A stretch of 46,602 nt of DNA from Rhodoplanes sp. (GTDB taxonomy: Bacteria; Pseudomonadota; Alphaproteobacteria; Rhizobiales; Xanthobacteraceae): positions 1 to 46,602 of the forward strand of contig NZ_JACAAX010000052.1 in the NCBI RefSeq assembly GCF_013377085.1. Reading direction: 5' to 3'. Positions 24,995-33,687 of this stretch are shown piece after piece. The notes under the pieces are model-generated. The model searched no databases, had not been told where the DNA came from, and saw nothing but the letters and a program-made list of their open reading frames with translations. The translations under genes and the position numbers were made by a program. How positions within the stretch are numbered: position 1 is the stretch's first letter; each line of letters begins with the position of its first letter.

Positions 24995-27073
24995 ATGCGG
25001 GTGGAGCCGGGCGCGCCGTATCCAATCGGCGCGACGTGGGATGGCCGCGGGACCAACTTCGCGATCTTCTCGGCCAATGCCGAGAAGATCGAGCTGTGCC
25101 TGTTCGATCAGAGTGGCCGTCGTGAGGTCGAGCGAGTCGTCCTGCCCGTCTGCACGGAGGACATCTGGCACGCCTATCTGCCGCAGGTCGTGCCGGGCCA
25201 GGTCTACGGCTACCGTGTCTACGGGCCGTACGACCCGGAGCGCGGCCACCGCTTCAACCACCACAAGCTGCTGCTCGATCCCTACGCCAAGCGGCTGACC
25301 GGGCATTTCGTGTGGAGCGACGCGCATTTCGCCTATCGCATGCGCAGCGCCCGCGGCGACCTCTCCTTCGACAAGCGCGACAATGCCCGCGGCGTTCCCA
25401 AGGCCGTCGTCGTCGACGACGCCTTCACCTGGGGGCACGACCGCCATCCCGGGACGCCTTGGCATTCCACCATCGTGTACGAGGCGCATGTCCGTGGCCT
25501 GACGATGCAGCGCAAGGACGTGCCGGCCAATCTGCGCGGCACCTTCCGCGGCCTTTCGGCGCCGACCATGATCGAGCACATGAAGCGGCTCGGCGTCACC
25601 GCGATCGAGCTCCTGCCGGTGCACGCCTTCGTCGACGAGCGCATGCTGGTCGAGAGGGGCCTGCGCCAGTACTGGGGCTACGGCACCGTCGGCTTCTTCG
25701 CGCCGGAGCCGCGCTACGGTGCGCCCGACACCGGGCTCGAGGAGTTCAAGGCGACGGTCGGCCAGCTCCACGAGGCCGGCATCGAGGTCATTCTCGACGT
25801 CGTCTACAACCACACCGGCGAAGGCAATCACCTCGGGCCGACGCTGTCGTTCCGCGGCATCGACAACGCCTCGTACTATTGGCTGCGGCCGAACGCGCCG
25901 CGCTACTACGACGACTTCACCGGCACGGGCAACTCGCTGAACCTGACCCATCCGCGCGTCCTGCAGATGGTGATGGACTCGCTGCGCTACTGGGTCGAGC
26001 AGTGCCATGTCGACGGCTTCCGCTTCGACCTCGCGACCGTGCTGGGACGCGAGCCGCACGGCTTCGACCCGACCTCGGGCTTCTTCGCCGCGGTCAGCCA
26101 GGACCCGGTGATGGCGCGCGTGAAGCTGATCGCCGAGCCCTGGGACATCGGCCTGGGCGGCTATCAGCTCGGCGGCTTCCCGCCCGGCTGGTCGGAATGG
26201 AACGATCAGTACCGCCGCACCGTGCGCTCGTTCTGGCGCGGCGATGCCAACCAGATCCGCGACCTCGCCGCCCGCAAGACCGGCTCGGCCGACCGCTTCA
26301 AGTATCGTCGGCGGCTGCCGCGGGCCAGCATCAACCACGTGACGGTGCATGACGGCTTCACGCTCGCCGATCTGGTGAGCTACTCGCAAAAGCACAACGA
26401 AGCGAACGGCGAGGGCAATCGCGACGGCTCCGACGACAATCTCAGCGCCAACTGGGGCGTCGAGGGGCCGACTGCCGACAAGGCGGTGCTGGAGGTCCGC
26501 CGCCGCGTCCGCCGCGCCATGCTGGCGACGCTGTTCCTCGCCCAGGGCGTGCCGCTGTTGCTGGCCGGTGACGAGGTCGGCAACTCGCAGAACGGCAACA
26601 ACAACCCGTATTGCCAGGACAACGAGGTCGGCTGGGTCGACTGGTCCGGCCTCGGCCGCGACGGCGACGACGTGACGTCGCTGATCGAGGCGCTCACGGC
26701 CCTGCGCCGCGACTATCCGCAACTCCACGGCCGCCGCTGGCTGGTCGGCCGGCGCGGCGACCAGTACGACATCAAATGGCTGACCCCGGGTGGAACCGAG
26801 ATGGACGGCGCGGATTGGGCCTTCGAGGAGGCGCGCTTCCTGTCCTACGTGCTCGCGCCGCTCGACACCTCGGGGGCCCCTTTGCTGATCGTGCTCAACG
26901 CTGCCGCCCAAGCGGTCGATATCACCCTGCCGAATTGGCCGAAATGCACCGGCTGGTCCCGCATCCTCGCCACCGCGGCGCCGGATCCTGGCCACCAGGA
27001 GCCGCCCGTGAAGCCGGGCCAGACGCTCGCGGCCCCCTCGCACTCCGTCATGGTGTTCGCGGGAACCGGATGA
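24995..27073 (+). CDS. glgX: Glycogen debranching enzyme
   Basis: GlgX hydrolyses alpha-1,6 branches of limit dextrins. The 692-aa GH13 protein begins with the isoamylase N-domain (P-I-G-A-T-W-D-G-R-G-T-N-F-A-I-F-S). Catalytic residues are D345 (F-R-F-D-L-A-T), E381 (I-A-E-P-W-D-I-G) and D453 (T-V-H-D-G-F-T-L). The long W-N-D-Q-Y-R-R-T-V-R-S-F-W-R-G segment is typical of GlgX and distinguishes it from TreZ. It follows glgB by 4 bp and is the last gene of the coupled set. Confidence 0.96.
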   Translation: MRVEPGAPYPIGATWDGRGTNFAIFSANAEKIELCLFDQSGRREVERVVLPVCTEDIWHAYLPQVVPGQVYGYRVYGPYDPERGHRFNHHKLLLDPYAKRLTGHFVWSDAHFAYRMRSARGDLSFDKRDNARGVPKAVVVDDAFTWGHDRHPGTPWHSTIVYEAHVRGLTMQRKDVPANLRGTFRGLSAPTMIEHMKRLGVTAIELLPVHAFVDERMLVERGLRQYWGYGTVGFFAPEPRYGAPDTGLEEFKATVGQLHEAGIEVILDVVYNHTGEGNHLGPTLSFRGIDNASYYWLRPNAPRYYDDFTGTGNSLNLTHPRVLQMVMDSLRYWVEQCHVDGFRFDLATVLGREPHGFDPTSGFFAAVSQDPVMARVKLIAEPWDIGLGGYQLGGFPPGWSEWNDQYRRTVRSFWRGDANQIRDLAARKTGSADRFKYRRRLPRASINHVTVHDGFTLADLVSYSQKHNEANGEGNRDGSDDNLSANWGVEGPTADKAVLEVRRRVRRAMLATLFLAQGVPLLLAGDEVGNSQNGNNNPYCQDNEVGWVDWSGLGRDGDDVTSLIEALTALRRDYPQLHGRRWLVGRRGDQYDIKWLTPGGTEMDGADWAFEEARFLSYVLAPLDTSGAPLLIVLNAAAQAVDITLPNWPKCTGWSRILATAAPDPGHQEPPVKPGQTLAAPSHSVMVFAGTG

Positions 27074-27290
27074 CGCCTGCGCGGGTTTGATCCGTCCTTG
27101 GTGACGAGGACGCGCTCCCGCGGCAGTCTTCGCAACTCTGCTCGATGGTTCCTCGAGCGCGACCGTGCTCGCGCGCGATCGAGGTCGTGTGGGGGACGGT
27201 GGAACGCCCCGATATCGCCGCCGGGGTGGTGTAATGCGGGATCCGGGTGATCAGCTCGGATCCAGGGCAACTGACGTCTGCGCTCGGCGC

Positions 27291-27409
27291 CTGCCCCCAC
27301 CCCCGACCCCTCCCCGCCGCTTTGCGGGGGGAGGGGAGCCGCAGCGCCTCTGCTCCCCTCCCCCCGCTAGCGAAGCGAGTGGCGGGGAGGGGTCGGGGGT
27401 GGGGGGCAG
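27291..27409. repeat. 119-bp nested GC-rich inverted repeat (cruciform element)
   Basis: The outer arms (27291-27318 and its complement ending at 27409) match over 28-29 nt with a single-base indel. Inner arms of the GGGGGGAGGGGAGC/GCTCCCCTCCCCCC type nest inside, with two small hairpins between. It makes up much of the 403-bp glgX-treY gap (27074-27476) and differs in sequence from the ~100-bp repeat family. It is likely a mobile non-coding repeat of the kind common in Bradyrhizobium-like genomes. The rest of the gap shows no gene; a GGAAC at 27428 lacks a proper -10 partner. Confidence 0.9.
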
Positions 27410-27476
27410 CAGTCGAACTGATCAGCCGGAACGCTTATATGATCAGAACATTTCCGGTCGTGGAGAGAGACGCCGA

Positions 27477-30272
27477 ATGCCGCCAATCGTTCCGACCGCG
27501 ACCTATCGGCTGCAGCTTTCCGCCAAATTCGGCTTCGACGACGCTGCCGCGCTGGTGCCGTATCTGACATCGCTCGGCGTCAGCCATCTCTACGCCTCGC
27601 CTTTCCTGAAGGCGCGCGCCGGCTCGACGCACGGCTACGATATCGTCGACCACGACGCACTCAATCCCGAGTTCGGGGGCGACGATGCGTTCGAGCGTCT
27701 GTCGGAGGCGCTCGCAAAGGCCGACATCGGCCTCATTCTCGACTTCGTGCCGAACCATATGGGCATCGGCTATTCCGACAATGCGTGGTGGCTCGACGTG
27801 CTCGAATGGGGCCAGCGGTCGCCGCACGCCGCCTCCTTCGACATCGCATGGGAGACGCTGCCCTACCGGCCGCAGGGCGGGCTCCTGATCCCGATCCTCG
27901 GCAAGTCCTACGGCGAGGCGCTGGACGACGGTGACCTCGTTCTCAAATACGACGCCGAGCAGGGCAGCTTCTCGGTCTGGTATTTCGACCATCGCCTGCC
28001 GATCCGCCCCAACCGCTACGGCGACATCCTCAAGACCGTGGTGGCGGAGGCGGGCGCCGCCGGCACCGAGGCGGGCCGCCGGCTGCTCGACCTCGCCGAC
28101 CGCTTTCCGGATCCGAACGAGCCGACCCGCGAGCACGCGCCCGCCTTCAAGGCCGAGCTCGCGGCCGTCACGGGCGGCGCGGACGTGGTCGAGCGCGGCC
28201 TTGCCGCCTACCGGCCGGGCGCCAACGATTCCGCGCGGCTGCATCGCCTGCTCGAGCGTCAGCATTACCGCGTGGCGCATTGGCGTGTCGCCTTCACGGA
28301 GATCAACTACCGGCGCTTCTTCGACATCAACGATCTCGCCGGCATCAGGGTCGAGCATCTGCCGACCTTCAACGCCGCGCACCGCCGCGTGCTCGAGCTG
28401 ATCCGCACCGGCCGCCTGCACGGGCTGCGGCTCGATCACGTCGACGGGCTTCTCGATCCCATCCAGTACTCGCGCCGGCTGGCGCGCGTCGTGCGCGTCG
28501 TGCGGCCCGGTCCGGCGCGTGCGCAGCCGTTCTATATCGTCGCGGAAAAGATCCTCGCCGAGGGCGAGCCGATGCCGGCGCTGCCCGGCGTCGCCGGGAC
28601 CACGGGCTACGACGTGCTCAACGTGATCAGCCGGGTGCTGCTCGACGAGGCCGGCATGCCGCGGCTCGACGCGCTCTACCGCGACATTCTGGGCGAGCGG
28701 CAGAATTTCGAGGCGATCGTCGAGAGCGCCAAGGTGCGCGTGCTCGAGACCCTGCTGGCGAGCGAATTCACGGTGCTGTGCCGGTTGCTCGCGCGCATCG
28801 CCGCCGGCCATTGGAGGAGCCGCGACTTCACGTTCGAGCGCCTGCGCGCCGCGCTGCTCGGCTACATGGTGCACTTCCCGGTCTACCGCACCTATATCGG
28901 CGGCGGCCACGTCTCGGACGACGACCGCGCCCTGATCGTCGAGACGATCTTCCGCGCCAGCGCGCGCTGGTTCGGCCCGGACACCGGGGTCCTCGACTTC
29001 CTGCAAGACGTCTTGACCCTCGATCTGATCGCGCCCGGCCGCGTCGGTTACAGCTCGGCCCGCGTGAAGCACTTCTCCGGCAAGGTACAGCAGCTCACCG
29101 GGCCCGTGATGGCGAAGGCGCTGGAGGACACCGCCTTCTATCGCTACCACCGGCTGCTCGCGCTCAACGAGGTGGGCGGCGAGCCGGTGCTGCCGGCGCT
29201 GTCGCCCGGCGAGTTCGACTATCGCATGCGGGCGCGCCTCGAGACGCCGCACGCCATGACGACGACCGCGACCCACGACACCAAGCGCGGCGAGGATGCG
29301 CGCATGCGCATCCTGGCGATCGCCGAGCTCGCCGAGGACTTCGACGCCTCCGTGCGTCGCTGGCGGAATCTCAACGAGTCCCTGCTGACCTGGAAGCCGC
29401 GCCGCGCGCCCTCCGACGCGCACGAATACATGCTCTACCAAGCGCTGATCGGAGTCTGGCCGCAGGGCGGCGCCGACGCCGCGCTGATCGAGCGGATGCA
29501 GACCTATGCGGTCAAGGCGCTGCGCGAGGGCAAGCAGGAGACGAGCTGGCATAATCCCAACGACGCCTACGAGGGCGCCGTCACCAGGTTCGTCGCCGGC
29601 CTGCTCGACCCCGAGGTGTCGCGCGAGTTTCTCGAGGATTTCGCCGGCTTCGCCCGTCGCACCGCGCTGCTCGGCGCCCTGAACAGCCTCTCGCAGCTCG
29701 CCCTCAAGGCGACCATTCCGGGCGTGCCCGACATCTATCAGGGCACCGAGTTCTGGGACCTGTCGCTGGTCGATCCGGACAATCGCCGCGCCGTCGACTT
29801 CGCCGCGCGCCGTGCTGCGCTCGACGCGGTCGACGATGTGCCCGACTGGGACGGACTCGCCGCCGCCTGGCCGGATGGCCGCATCAAGCTCGCGCTGACC
29901 CGCCGGCTGCTGGCGCTGCGGCGGACGCTGCCGCATCTGTTCGCCAACGGCGGCTATCGGCCCGTCCCGGTCGAGGGGCCGCAGGCCGGCCACGTGCTCG
30001 CCTTCGCCCGCACCGGGCGGCGCGAGGCCGTGATCGTCGTGGTCGGCCGCCATTTCGCCCCGCTCACCGACGGCGGACGGCGCTGGCTCGATCCGGCGGC
30101 GCTCGACGCCACCGTCGTTCTCGACGCTTACGCGGTGCGCAGCGACGTGTTGCGGCCCGGCATGGCGCCGCCGTCGGGCCGCGTGCCGGCTGGTGCGCTG
30201 CTCGGGCCGCTGCCGGTCGCGGTGCTGCGCGCCGGCGATGCGCAGCGTGGAACCGGCCGGAGGTCGCGTTAG
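27477..30272 (+). CDS. treY: Malto-oligosyltrehalose synthase
   Basis: TreY isomerises the reducing end of a maltodextrin into an alpha,alpha-1,1-linked trehalose unit. The ATG at 27477 follows GGAGAGAGA and starts the family N-terminus (P-T-A-T-Y-R-L-Q-L). The 931-aa GH13 protein keeps the barrel residues D320 (L-R-L-D-H-V-D-G-L), E357 (I-V-A-E-K-I-L) and D601 (T-H-D-T-K-R-G-E-D). The ending is typical of full-length members. Its partner TreZ, needed to release trehalose, is absent from the window. The 403-bp gap from glgX suggests its own promoter. Confidence 0.95.
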   Translation: MPPIVPTATYRLQLSAKFGFDDAAALVPYLTSLGVSHLYASPFLKARAGSTHGYDIVDHDALNPEFGGDDAFERLSEALAKADIGLILDFVPNHMGIGYSDNAWWLDVLEWGQRSPHAASFDIAWETLPYRPQGGLLIPILGKSYGEALDDGDLVLKYDAEQGSFSVWYFDHRLPIRPNRYGDILKTVVAEAGAAGTEAGRRLLDLADRFPDPNEPTREHAPAFKAELAAVTGGADVVERGLAAYRPGANDSARLHRLLERQHYRVAHWRVAFTEINYRRFFDINDLAGIRVEHLPTFNAAHRRVLELIRTGRLHGLRLDHVDGLLDPIQYSRRLARVVRVVRPGPARAQPFYIVAEKILAEGEPMPALPGVAGTTGYDVLNVISRVLLDEAGMPRLDALYRDILGERQNFEAIVESAKVRVLETLLASEFTVLCRLLARIAAGHWRSRDFTFERLRAALLGYMVHFPVYRTYIGGGHVSDDDRALIVETIFRASARWFGPDTGVLDFLQDVLTLDLIAPGRVGYSSARVKHFSGKVQQLTGPVMAKALEDTAFYRYHRLLALNEVGGEPVLPALSPGEFDYRMRARLETPHAMTTTATHDTKRGEDARMRILAIAELAEDFDASVRRWRNLNESLLTWKPRRAPSDAHEYMLYQALIGVWPQGGADAALIERMQTYAVKALREGKQETSWHNPNDAYEGAVTRFVAGLLDPEVSREFLEDFAGFARRTALLGALNSLSQLALKATIPGVPDIYQGTEFWDLSLVDPDNRRAVDFAARRAALDAVDDVPDWDGLAAAWPDGRIKLALTRRLLALRRTLPHLFANGGYRPVPVEGPQAGHVLAFARTGRREAVIVVVGRHFAPLTDGGRRWLDPAALDATVVLDAYAVRSDVLRPGMAPPSGRVPAGALLGPLPVAVLRAGDAQRGTGRRSR

Positions 30273-30383
30273 CGCTTACGCCTGTCACGCCGCGGGACTA
30301 TCATCGCGACTCGCGGGACGTCGCCGAGGCGGGACCGTGTCGGCGTCCATACGGTTCTCGAACCGACCAGCGAGGAGACGACG

Positions 30384-30716
30384 ATGCACGACCACGAGCA
30401 GCGCGTGCGCGAACGCGCTTATCAGATCTGGCAGGAGCAGGGCTGTCCCGAGGGGCAGGCCGATGCCCATTGGGAGCTCGCCCGGGAGCTGGTGGCGATC
30501 GAGGAGAATCACCGTCTGGCGCTGGTGCCGGTCTATCGCGATCCGGAGGATCCCACGATCGCGGCCGACCGGGTGGAACCGGCCGGCCCCGCCGCCGCGG
30601 AAGGCGAGCTGCCGACTCTGACGGACGAGGGCGAGCAGACCTATCCGCCGAGCCGCGAAGCCGAGCAGGTCGCCCGTGAGTCGCATCCGCCGGACGATCT
30701 CCGGGCGGCGAGCTGA
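30384..30716 (+). CDS. DUF2934-domain protein
   Basis: The 110-aa product starts M-H-D-H-E-Q-R-V-R-E-R-A-Y-Q-I-W-Q-E-Q-G, then H-W-E-L-A-R-E, the DUF2934 signature (R-x-R-A-Y-x-I-W-x-x-x-G-x-P-x-G). The second half is acidic and Pro/Ala-rich, probably disordered. GAGGAGACG precedes the ATG. DUF2934 genes often lie among glycogen/trehalose genes of Hyphomicrobiales, but their role is not known to me. Confidence 0.85.
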   Translation: MHDHEQRVRERAYQIWQEQGCPEGQADAHWELARELVAIEENHRLALVPVYRDPEDPTIAADRVEPAGPAAAEGELPTLTDEGEQTYPPSREAEQVARESHPPDDLRAAS

Positions 30717-30881
30717 CGCGTCCGTTTGCCGGCTGCCCGACAAGCTGGAGCGTCGTGCCCCGCGCCGGCGGGGCACCCAGTACGCCGAGAGACGCCGATA
30801 GAGCTCATACGGCCAAGTCTTCACAGGATCGCCCGCCTTCGCGGGCGAAGACGGCCGAGGTCGCCGGGTATCTCCATCTTC

Positions 30882-32103
30882 ATGTCCTCACCCATCGAAG
30901 ACCATGCCCTGATCGGCGACTGCGAGACAGCCGCGCTGGTCGACCGCACCGGCGCGATCGTCTGGCTGTGCTGGCCACGCTTCGATTCCGACGCCTGCTT
31001 CGCGGCGCTGCTCGGAGGGCCCGAGAACGGCCACTGGCGCATCGTGCCGCGTGATCCGACCGCCGCGCGTGACGCGCCGCTATCGCGACTCGACCCTGAT
31101 TCTGTTCGCGCTGATGAACGGCGGCTATTTCCACGAGGCCCAGGCGTGGCGCGACTGGCTGGTGCGCGCCGTCGCCGGCAGCCCGGATCAGCTCCAGATC
31201 ATGTACGGGCTCGCGGGCGAGCGGCGCCTCACCGAATGGGAGGTGCCGTGGCTCGCCGGCTACGAGGGCTCGAAGCCGGTCCGCATCGGCAACGCCGCGC
31301 ACGGCCAGCTCCAGCTCGACGTGTTCGGCGAGGTGATGGGGACGTTTCACAATGCGCGGCGGGGCGGCCTCGCCCCGAGCGCCTCCGGCTGGGACCTGCA
31401 GGTGAAGCTGCTCGAGCATCTCGAGAGGGTCTGGGGCGAGCCCGACGAGGGCCTGTGGGAGGTGCGCGGGCCGCGCCGGCATTTCACCTTCTCCAAGGTG
31501 ATGTGCTGGGTCGCCTACGACCGCGCCATCGCCAGCGCCGAGCTGTACGGCCTGCCGGGGCCGGTGGAGCATTGGAAAGCGTTGCGCGAGCAGATTCACG
31601 CGCATGTCTGCGCCCGCGGCGTCGACCCTGGGCGCGGCTGCTTCGTGCAGTCCTTCGGCTCGACGCAGCTCGACGCGAGCCTTCTGCTGCTGCCGAAGGC
31701 CGGCTTCCTGCCGGTCGACGACCCGCGCATCGCCGCCACCATCGCGGCCGTCGAGCAGGACCTCCTGGAGGACGGCTTCGTGCTGCGCTATCGCACCGGG
31801 GCGTCCAGCGAAGGCCTGCCGCCCGGCGAGGGGGCCTTTCTCGCCTGCAGCTTCTGGCTCGCCGACGTCTATGTGCTGCAGCGGCGCGTCGACGAGGCGC
31901 AGGCGCTGTTCGAGCGCCTGCTGGCGCTGCGCAACGATGTCGGGCTCCTGGCCGAGGAATACGACGTCCGCGGCTGCCGCCAGCTCGGCAATTTCCCGCA
32001 GGCCTTCACGCATGTCGCGCTGGTCAACAGCGCCTACTATCTGCTCGCCGCCCGCCAGCCCGCGCCGAGCGAGCGGCGGGAGGCCCCGCCCTCGGGGGCG
32101 TGA
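30882..32103 (+). pseudogene. Broken GH15 glucoamylase-like gene (internal deletion plus frameshift)
   Basis: The reading frame from the ATG at 30882 gives the normal GH15 N-terminus (I-E-D-H-A-L-I-G-D-C-E-T-A-A-L-V and W-L-C-W-P-R-F-D-S-D-A). At about 31055-31075 the homology moves to another frame as V-T-R-R-Y-R-D-S-T-L-I-L, then jumps to F-A-L-M-N-G-G-Y-F-H-E-A-Q-A-W, which in intact enzymes lies some 200 residues further on, and continues to the stop at 32103 (G-E-R-R-L-T-E-W-E, I-G-N-A-A-H-G-Q-L-Q-L-D, A-E-E-Y-D). The junction falls where both halves encode R-D-x-T-L, so recombination between short similar sequences is likely. A GTG at 31051 could still express the C-terminal half. Confidence 0.85.
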
Positions 32104-32128
32104 CGCCGAAGTCGTGACGTCGGCCTTC

Positions 32129-32231
32129 GTCGTCCCGGGGCGCCGCGCAGCGGCGAGCCCGGGATCCATAACCCCGGTCAGTGTGTATGGATTCCGGGCT
32201 CGCGGGCTTTCAGCCCGCGCCCCGGAATGAC
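32129..32231 (+). repeat. Dispersed palindromic repeat, copy 4
   Basis: It begins GTCGTCCCGGGGCGCC, carries the CCATAACCCCGGTCAGTGTG core and ends GCCCCGGAATGAC. It is close to the copy at 15422 in sequence and orientation. It lies between the convergent broken GH15 gene and otsB, and could serve both as transcript end. Confidence 0.9.
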
Positions 32232-32241
32232 GGCGCGTGGC

Positions 32242-33000
32242 TCACCCCACAGGCTGCCTGGCCAACAGTCCGTCGAGCCAGGCGCGCACGTCGGCGGGGG
32301 CGTCGAAGCAACCGTCCACGCCGTCGATCCGGCGGCTGACCGAGAAGCCGATGCCGCGCATCGGCGGCAGGATCGGAAACACCCGCTCGTCGGTGACGTC
32401 GTCGCCGACGAACACGGGCCGGCGTCCCGCAAACGGGGCGATCCGCATCAGCTCGGCGACCGCGGTCGCCTTGTCGAAGGCGCTCGGCTTCACCTCGACG
32501 ACGGCCATGCCGGGCAGGATTTCGAGCGGCAGCTCCGGAAACGACGCGCACACCGCGGCGACCATCTCGCGCACGGTCTCGCCCTTGTCGGGCGCGAGCC
32601 GGTAGTGGACGGCGAGCGAGTAGCCCTTGTCCTCGAGCAGGATGCCGGGGCCGATCTCGGCGATGGTGGCGAGCGTGCGCTTGAGCCGCGGATCGAGCCC
32701 GGGCGTGCGGTCGGGGTCGGCGGATGCGCCCGCCGCCGGCCGCAGCTCGGCGCCGTGGCCGCCGATCGCCGGCAGCTCCAGCGGCGCGAACAGGAGGTCG
32801 AGGCCGGCGAGGGGACGGCCGCTCACCAGCGCCAGCGCGCCGCCCGTGCGGGCGAGCAGGCCGGCGAGCGTCCGGCGCAGCGCCGGCGGCACCCACGCCT
32901 CGGACGGCGTCGGCGCGAAGTCGAGCAGCGTGCCGTCGATATCGAGCAGCAGGGCGACCTCGTCGAGGTCGACCATCGCCGCGGGCCGCACAGGCGTCAT
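32242..33000 (-). CDS. otsB: Trehalose-6-phosphate phosphatase
   Basis: OtsB dephosphorylates the OtsA product to trehalose. This 252-aa HAD-superfamily enzyme has the nucleophile motif D20-I-D22-G-T-L, S-G-R-P (motif II area), the trehalose-phosphatase segment G-G-H-G-A-E-L-R, the K-G-Y-S-L-A-V-H-Y-R segment and the closing F-V-G-D-D-V-T-D-E. The ATG at 33000 lies 11 bp after the Pro-rich ORF on the same strand; an ATG at 32976 is a less likely alternative. An EcfG-type promoter at 33347-33371 should drive both. Confidence 0.95.
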   Translation of the reverse strand: MTPVRPAAMVDLDEVALLLDIDGTLLDFAPTPSEAWVPPALRRTLAGLLARTGGALALVSGRPLAGLDLLFAPLELPAIGGHGAELRPAAGASADPDRTPGLDPRLKRTLATIAEIGPGILLEDKGYSLAVHYRLAPDKGETVREMVAAVCASFPELPLEILPGMAVVEVKPSAFDKATAVAELMRIAPFAGRRPVFVGDDVTDERVFPILPPMRGIGFSVSRRIDGVDGCFDAPADVRAWLDGLLARQPVG

Positions 33001-33011
33001 GGTCGCTCCGA

Positions 33012-33284
33012 TCAGTCGACGGCGGCTCCCCGAAGCGCCGAGACCTGCAGGGTCGGCTCCTCGGGGCGCGTCGTCGGGTCGTCGATGTCGGGCGGCTGGT
33101 CGTGCCCGGGCGCCGGATCCTCGATCGGGCCGGGCTCGTCCTCGTCCGCCTCCGGATCATCGATCGGCCCGGGATCGGTCGCCCCGGGGCCGGGGTCCTC
33201 GATGGGCGGCCCGCGCCGGGGCGGTGCCATGGCGTGCCGCGGCGCCGGATCCTCGACCGTCAGGGAAGAAAGGGTTTCTTGCAC
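33012..33284 (-). CDS. Acidic Pro-rich repetitive small protein (90 aa)
   Basis: The frame runs from a GTG at 33284, with an ATG at 33230 as alternative. The peptide has imperfect repeats of the type P-G-P-I-(D/E)-D-P: P-P-I-E-D-P-G-P-G, P-G-P-I-D-D-P, P-G-P-I-E-D-P-A-P-G and I-D-D-P. It has no Cys and no membrane segment, and is probably disordered. Its support is context: it lies between an EcfG-type promoter and otsB with an 11-bp gap. No family recognised; repetitive coding of this kind could also be spurious. Confidence 0.45.
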   Translation of the reverse strand: MQETLSSLTVEDPAPRHAMAPPRRGPPIEDPGPGATDPGPIDDPEADEDEPGPIEDPAPGHDQPPDIDDPTTRPEEPTLQVSALRGAAVD

Positions 33285-33346
33285 GCGGGTCCGTCCGAAT
33301 CAGGGTCGCGGCGAGCAAGATCGGGCCGCGCCGCCGATGCTTTTAC

Positions 33347-33371
33347 AACGGGGCGTGACCCGGAACGTTCC
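33347..33371 (-). promoter_or_regulatory. EcfG-type (general stress) promoter for the otsB unit
   Basis: On the minus strand GGAAC (33371-33367), a 16-nt spacer and CGTT (33350-33347) fit the EcfG consensus exactly. Transcription would start near 33340, about 55 nt before the GTG of the Pro-rich ORF. The remainder of the 33285-33687 gap is AT-rich toward 33588-33606 and holds a repeated CGCAATCATC (33497-33506, 33511-33520) of unknown meaning. Confidence 0.75.
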
Positions 33372-33641
33372 TGGGTCGGAGCGCCTGCACGACCAAAAGC
33401 GAAGGCGGATAAGCCCGGAGCAGGGGCGTGCATTTGTGCGTGATCTGTTTGATATCGAGGTGTGATCCGCTCGGATCATCCGCAAAAAATCATTTCCGCA
33501 ATCATCTGGGCGCAATCATCGGCTCGCGATAACTTGGGCAATACCTGACGCAGTGTCGTGCGCGGCGGCGCATGGCGGCTCGCGTCACAAAAATTTAGTT
33601 AAAATCGCATCCTTTGCAAGAAATGCTTGAAACATCTCCAA

Positions 33642-33671
33642 GTTGTGCCACTAGTGTTTCGGTACCACAAC
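33642..33671. promoter_or_regulatory. Possible IclR operator (6-bp inverted repeat)
   Basis: GTTGTG (33642-33647) and CACAAC (33666-33671) face each other across 18 bp, just before the iclR-type start codon at 33688. IclR proteins often bind imperfect palindromes near their own promoters, so autoregulation is possible. The arms are short and the site is weakly supported. Confidence 0.3.
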
Positions 33672-33687
33672 AGCAGGGGCGACGACA

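Noticed and set aside
27428-27452. GGAAC-N17-ATT upstream of treY
   Set aside because: The -10 element does not match GTT; too weak to call a stress promoter.
30248-30268. GGAAC followed by CGTT at the end of treY
   Set aside because: The spacer is only 13 nt and it lies inside the coding region.
30882-31075. Programmed ribosomal frameshift as an explanation for the split GH15 frames
   Set aside because: No slippery sequence is visible and about 200 essential residues are missing as well, so decay is the simpler explanation.
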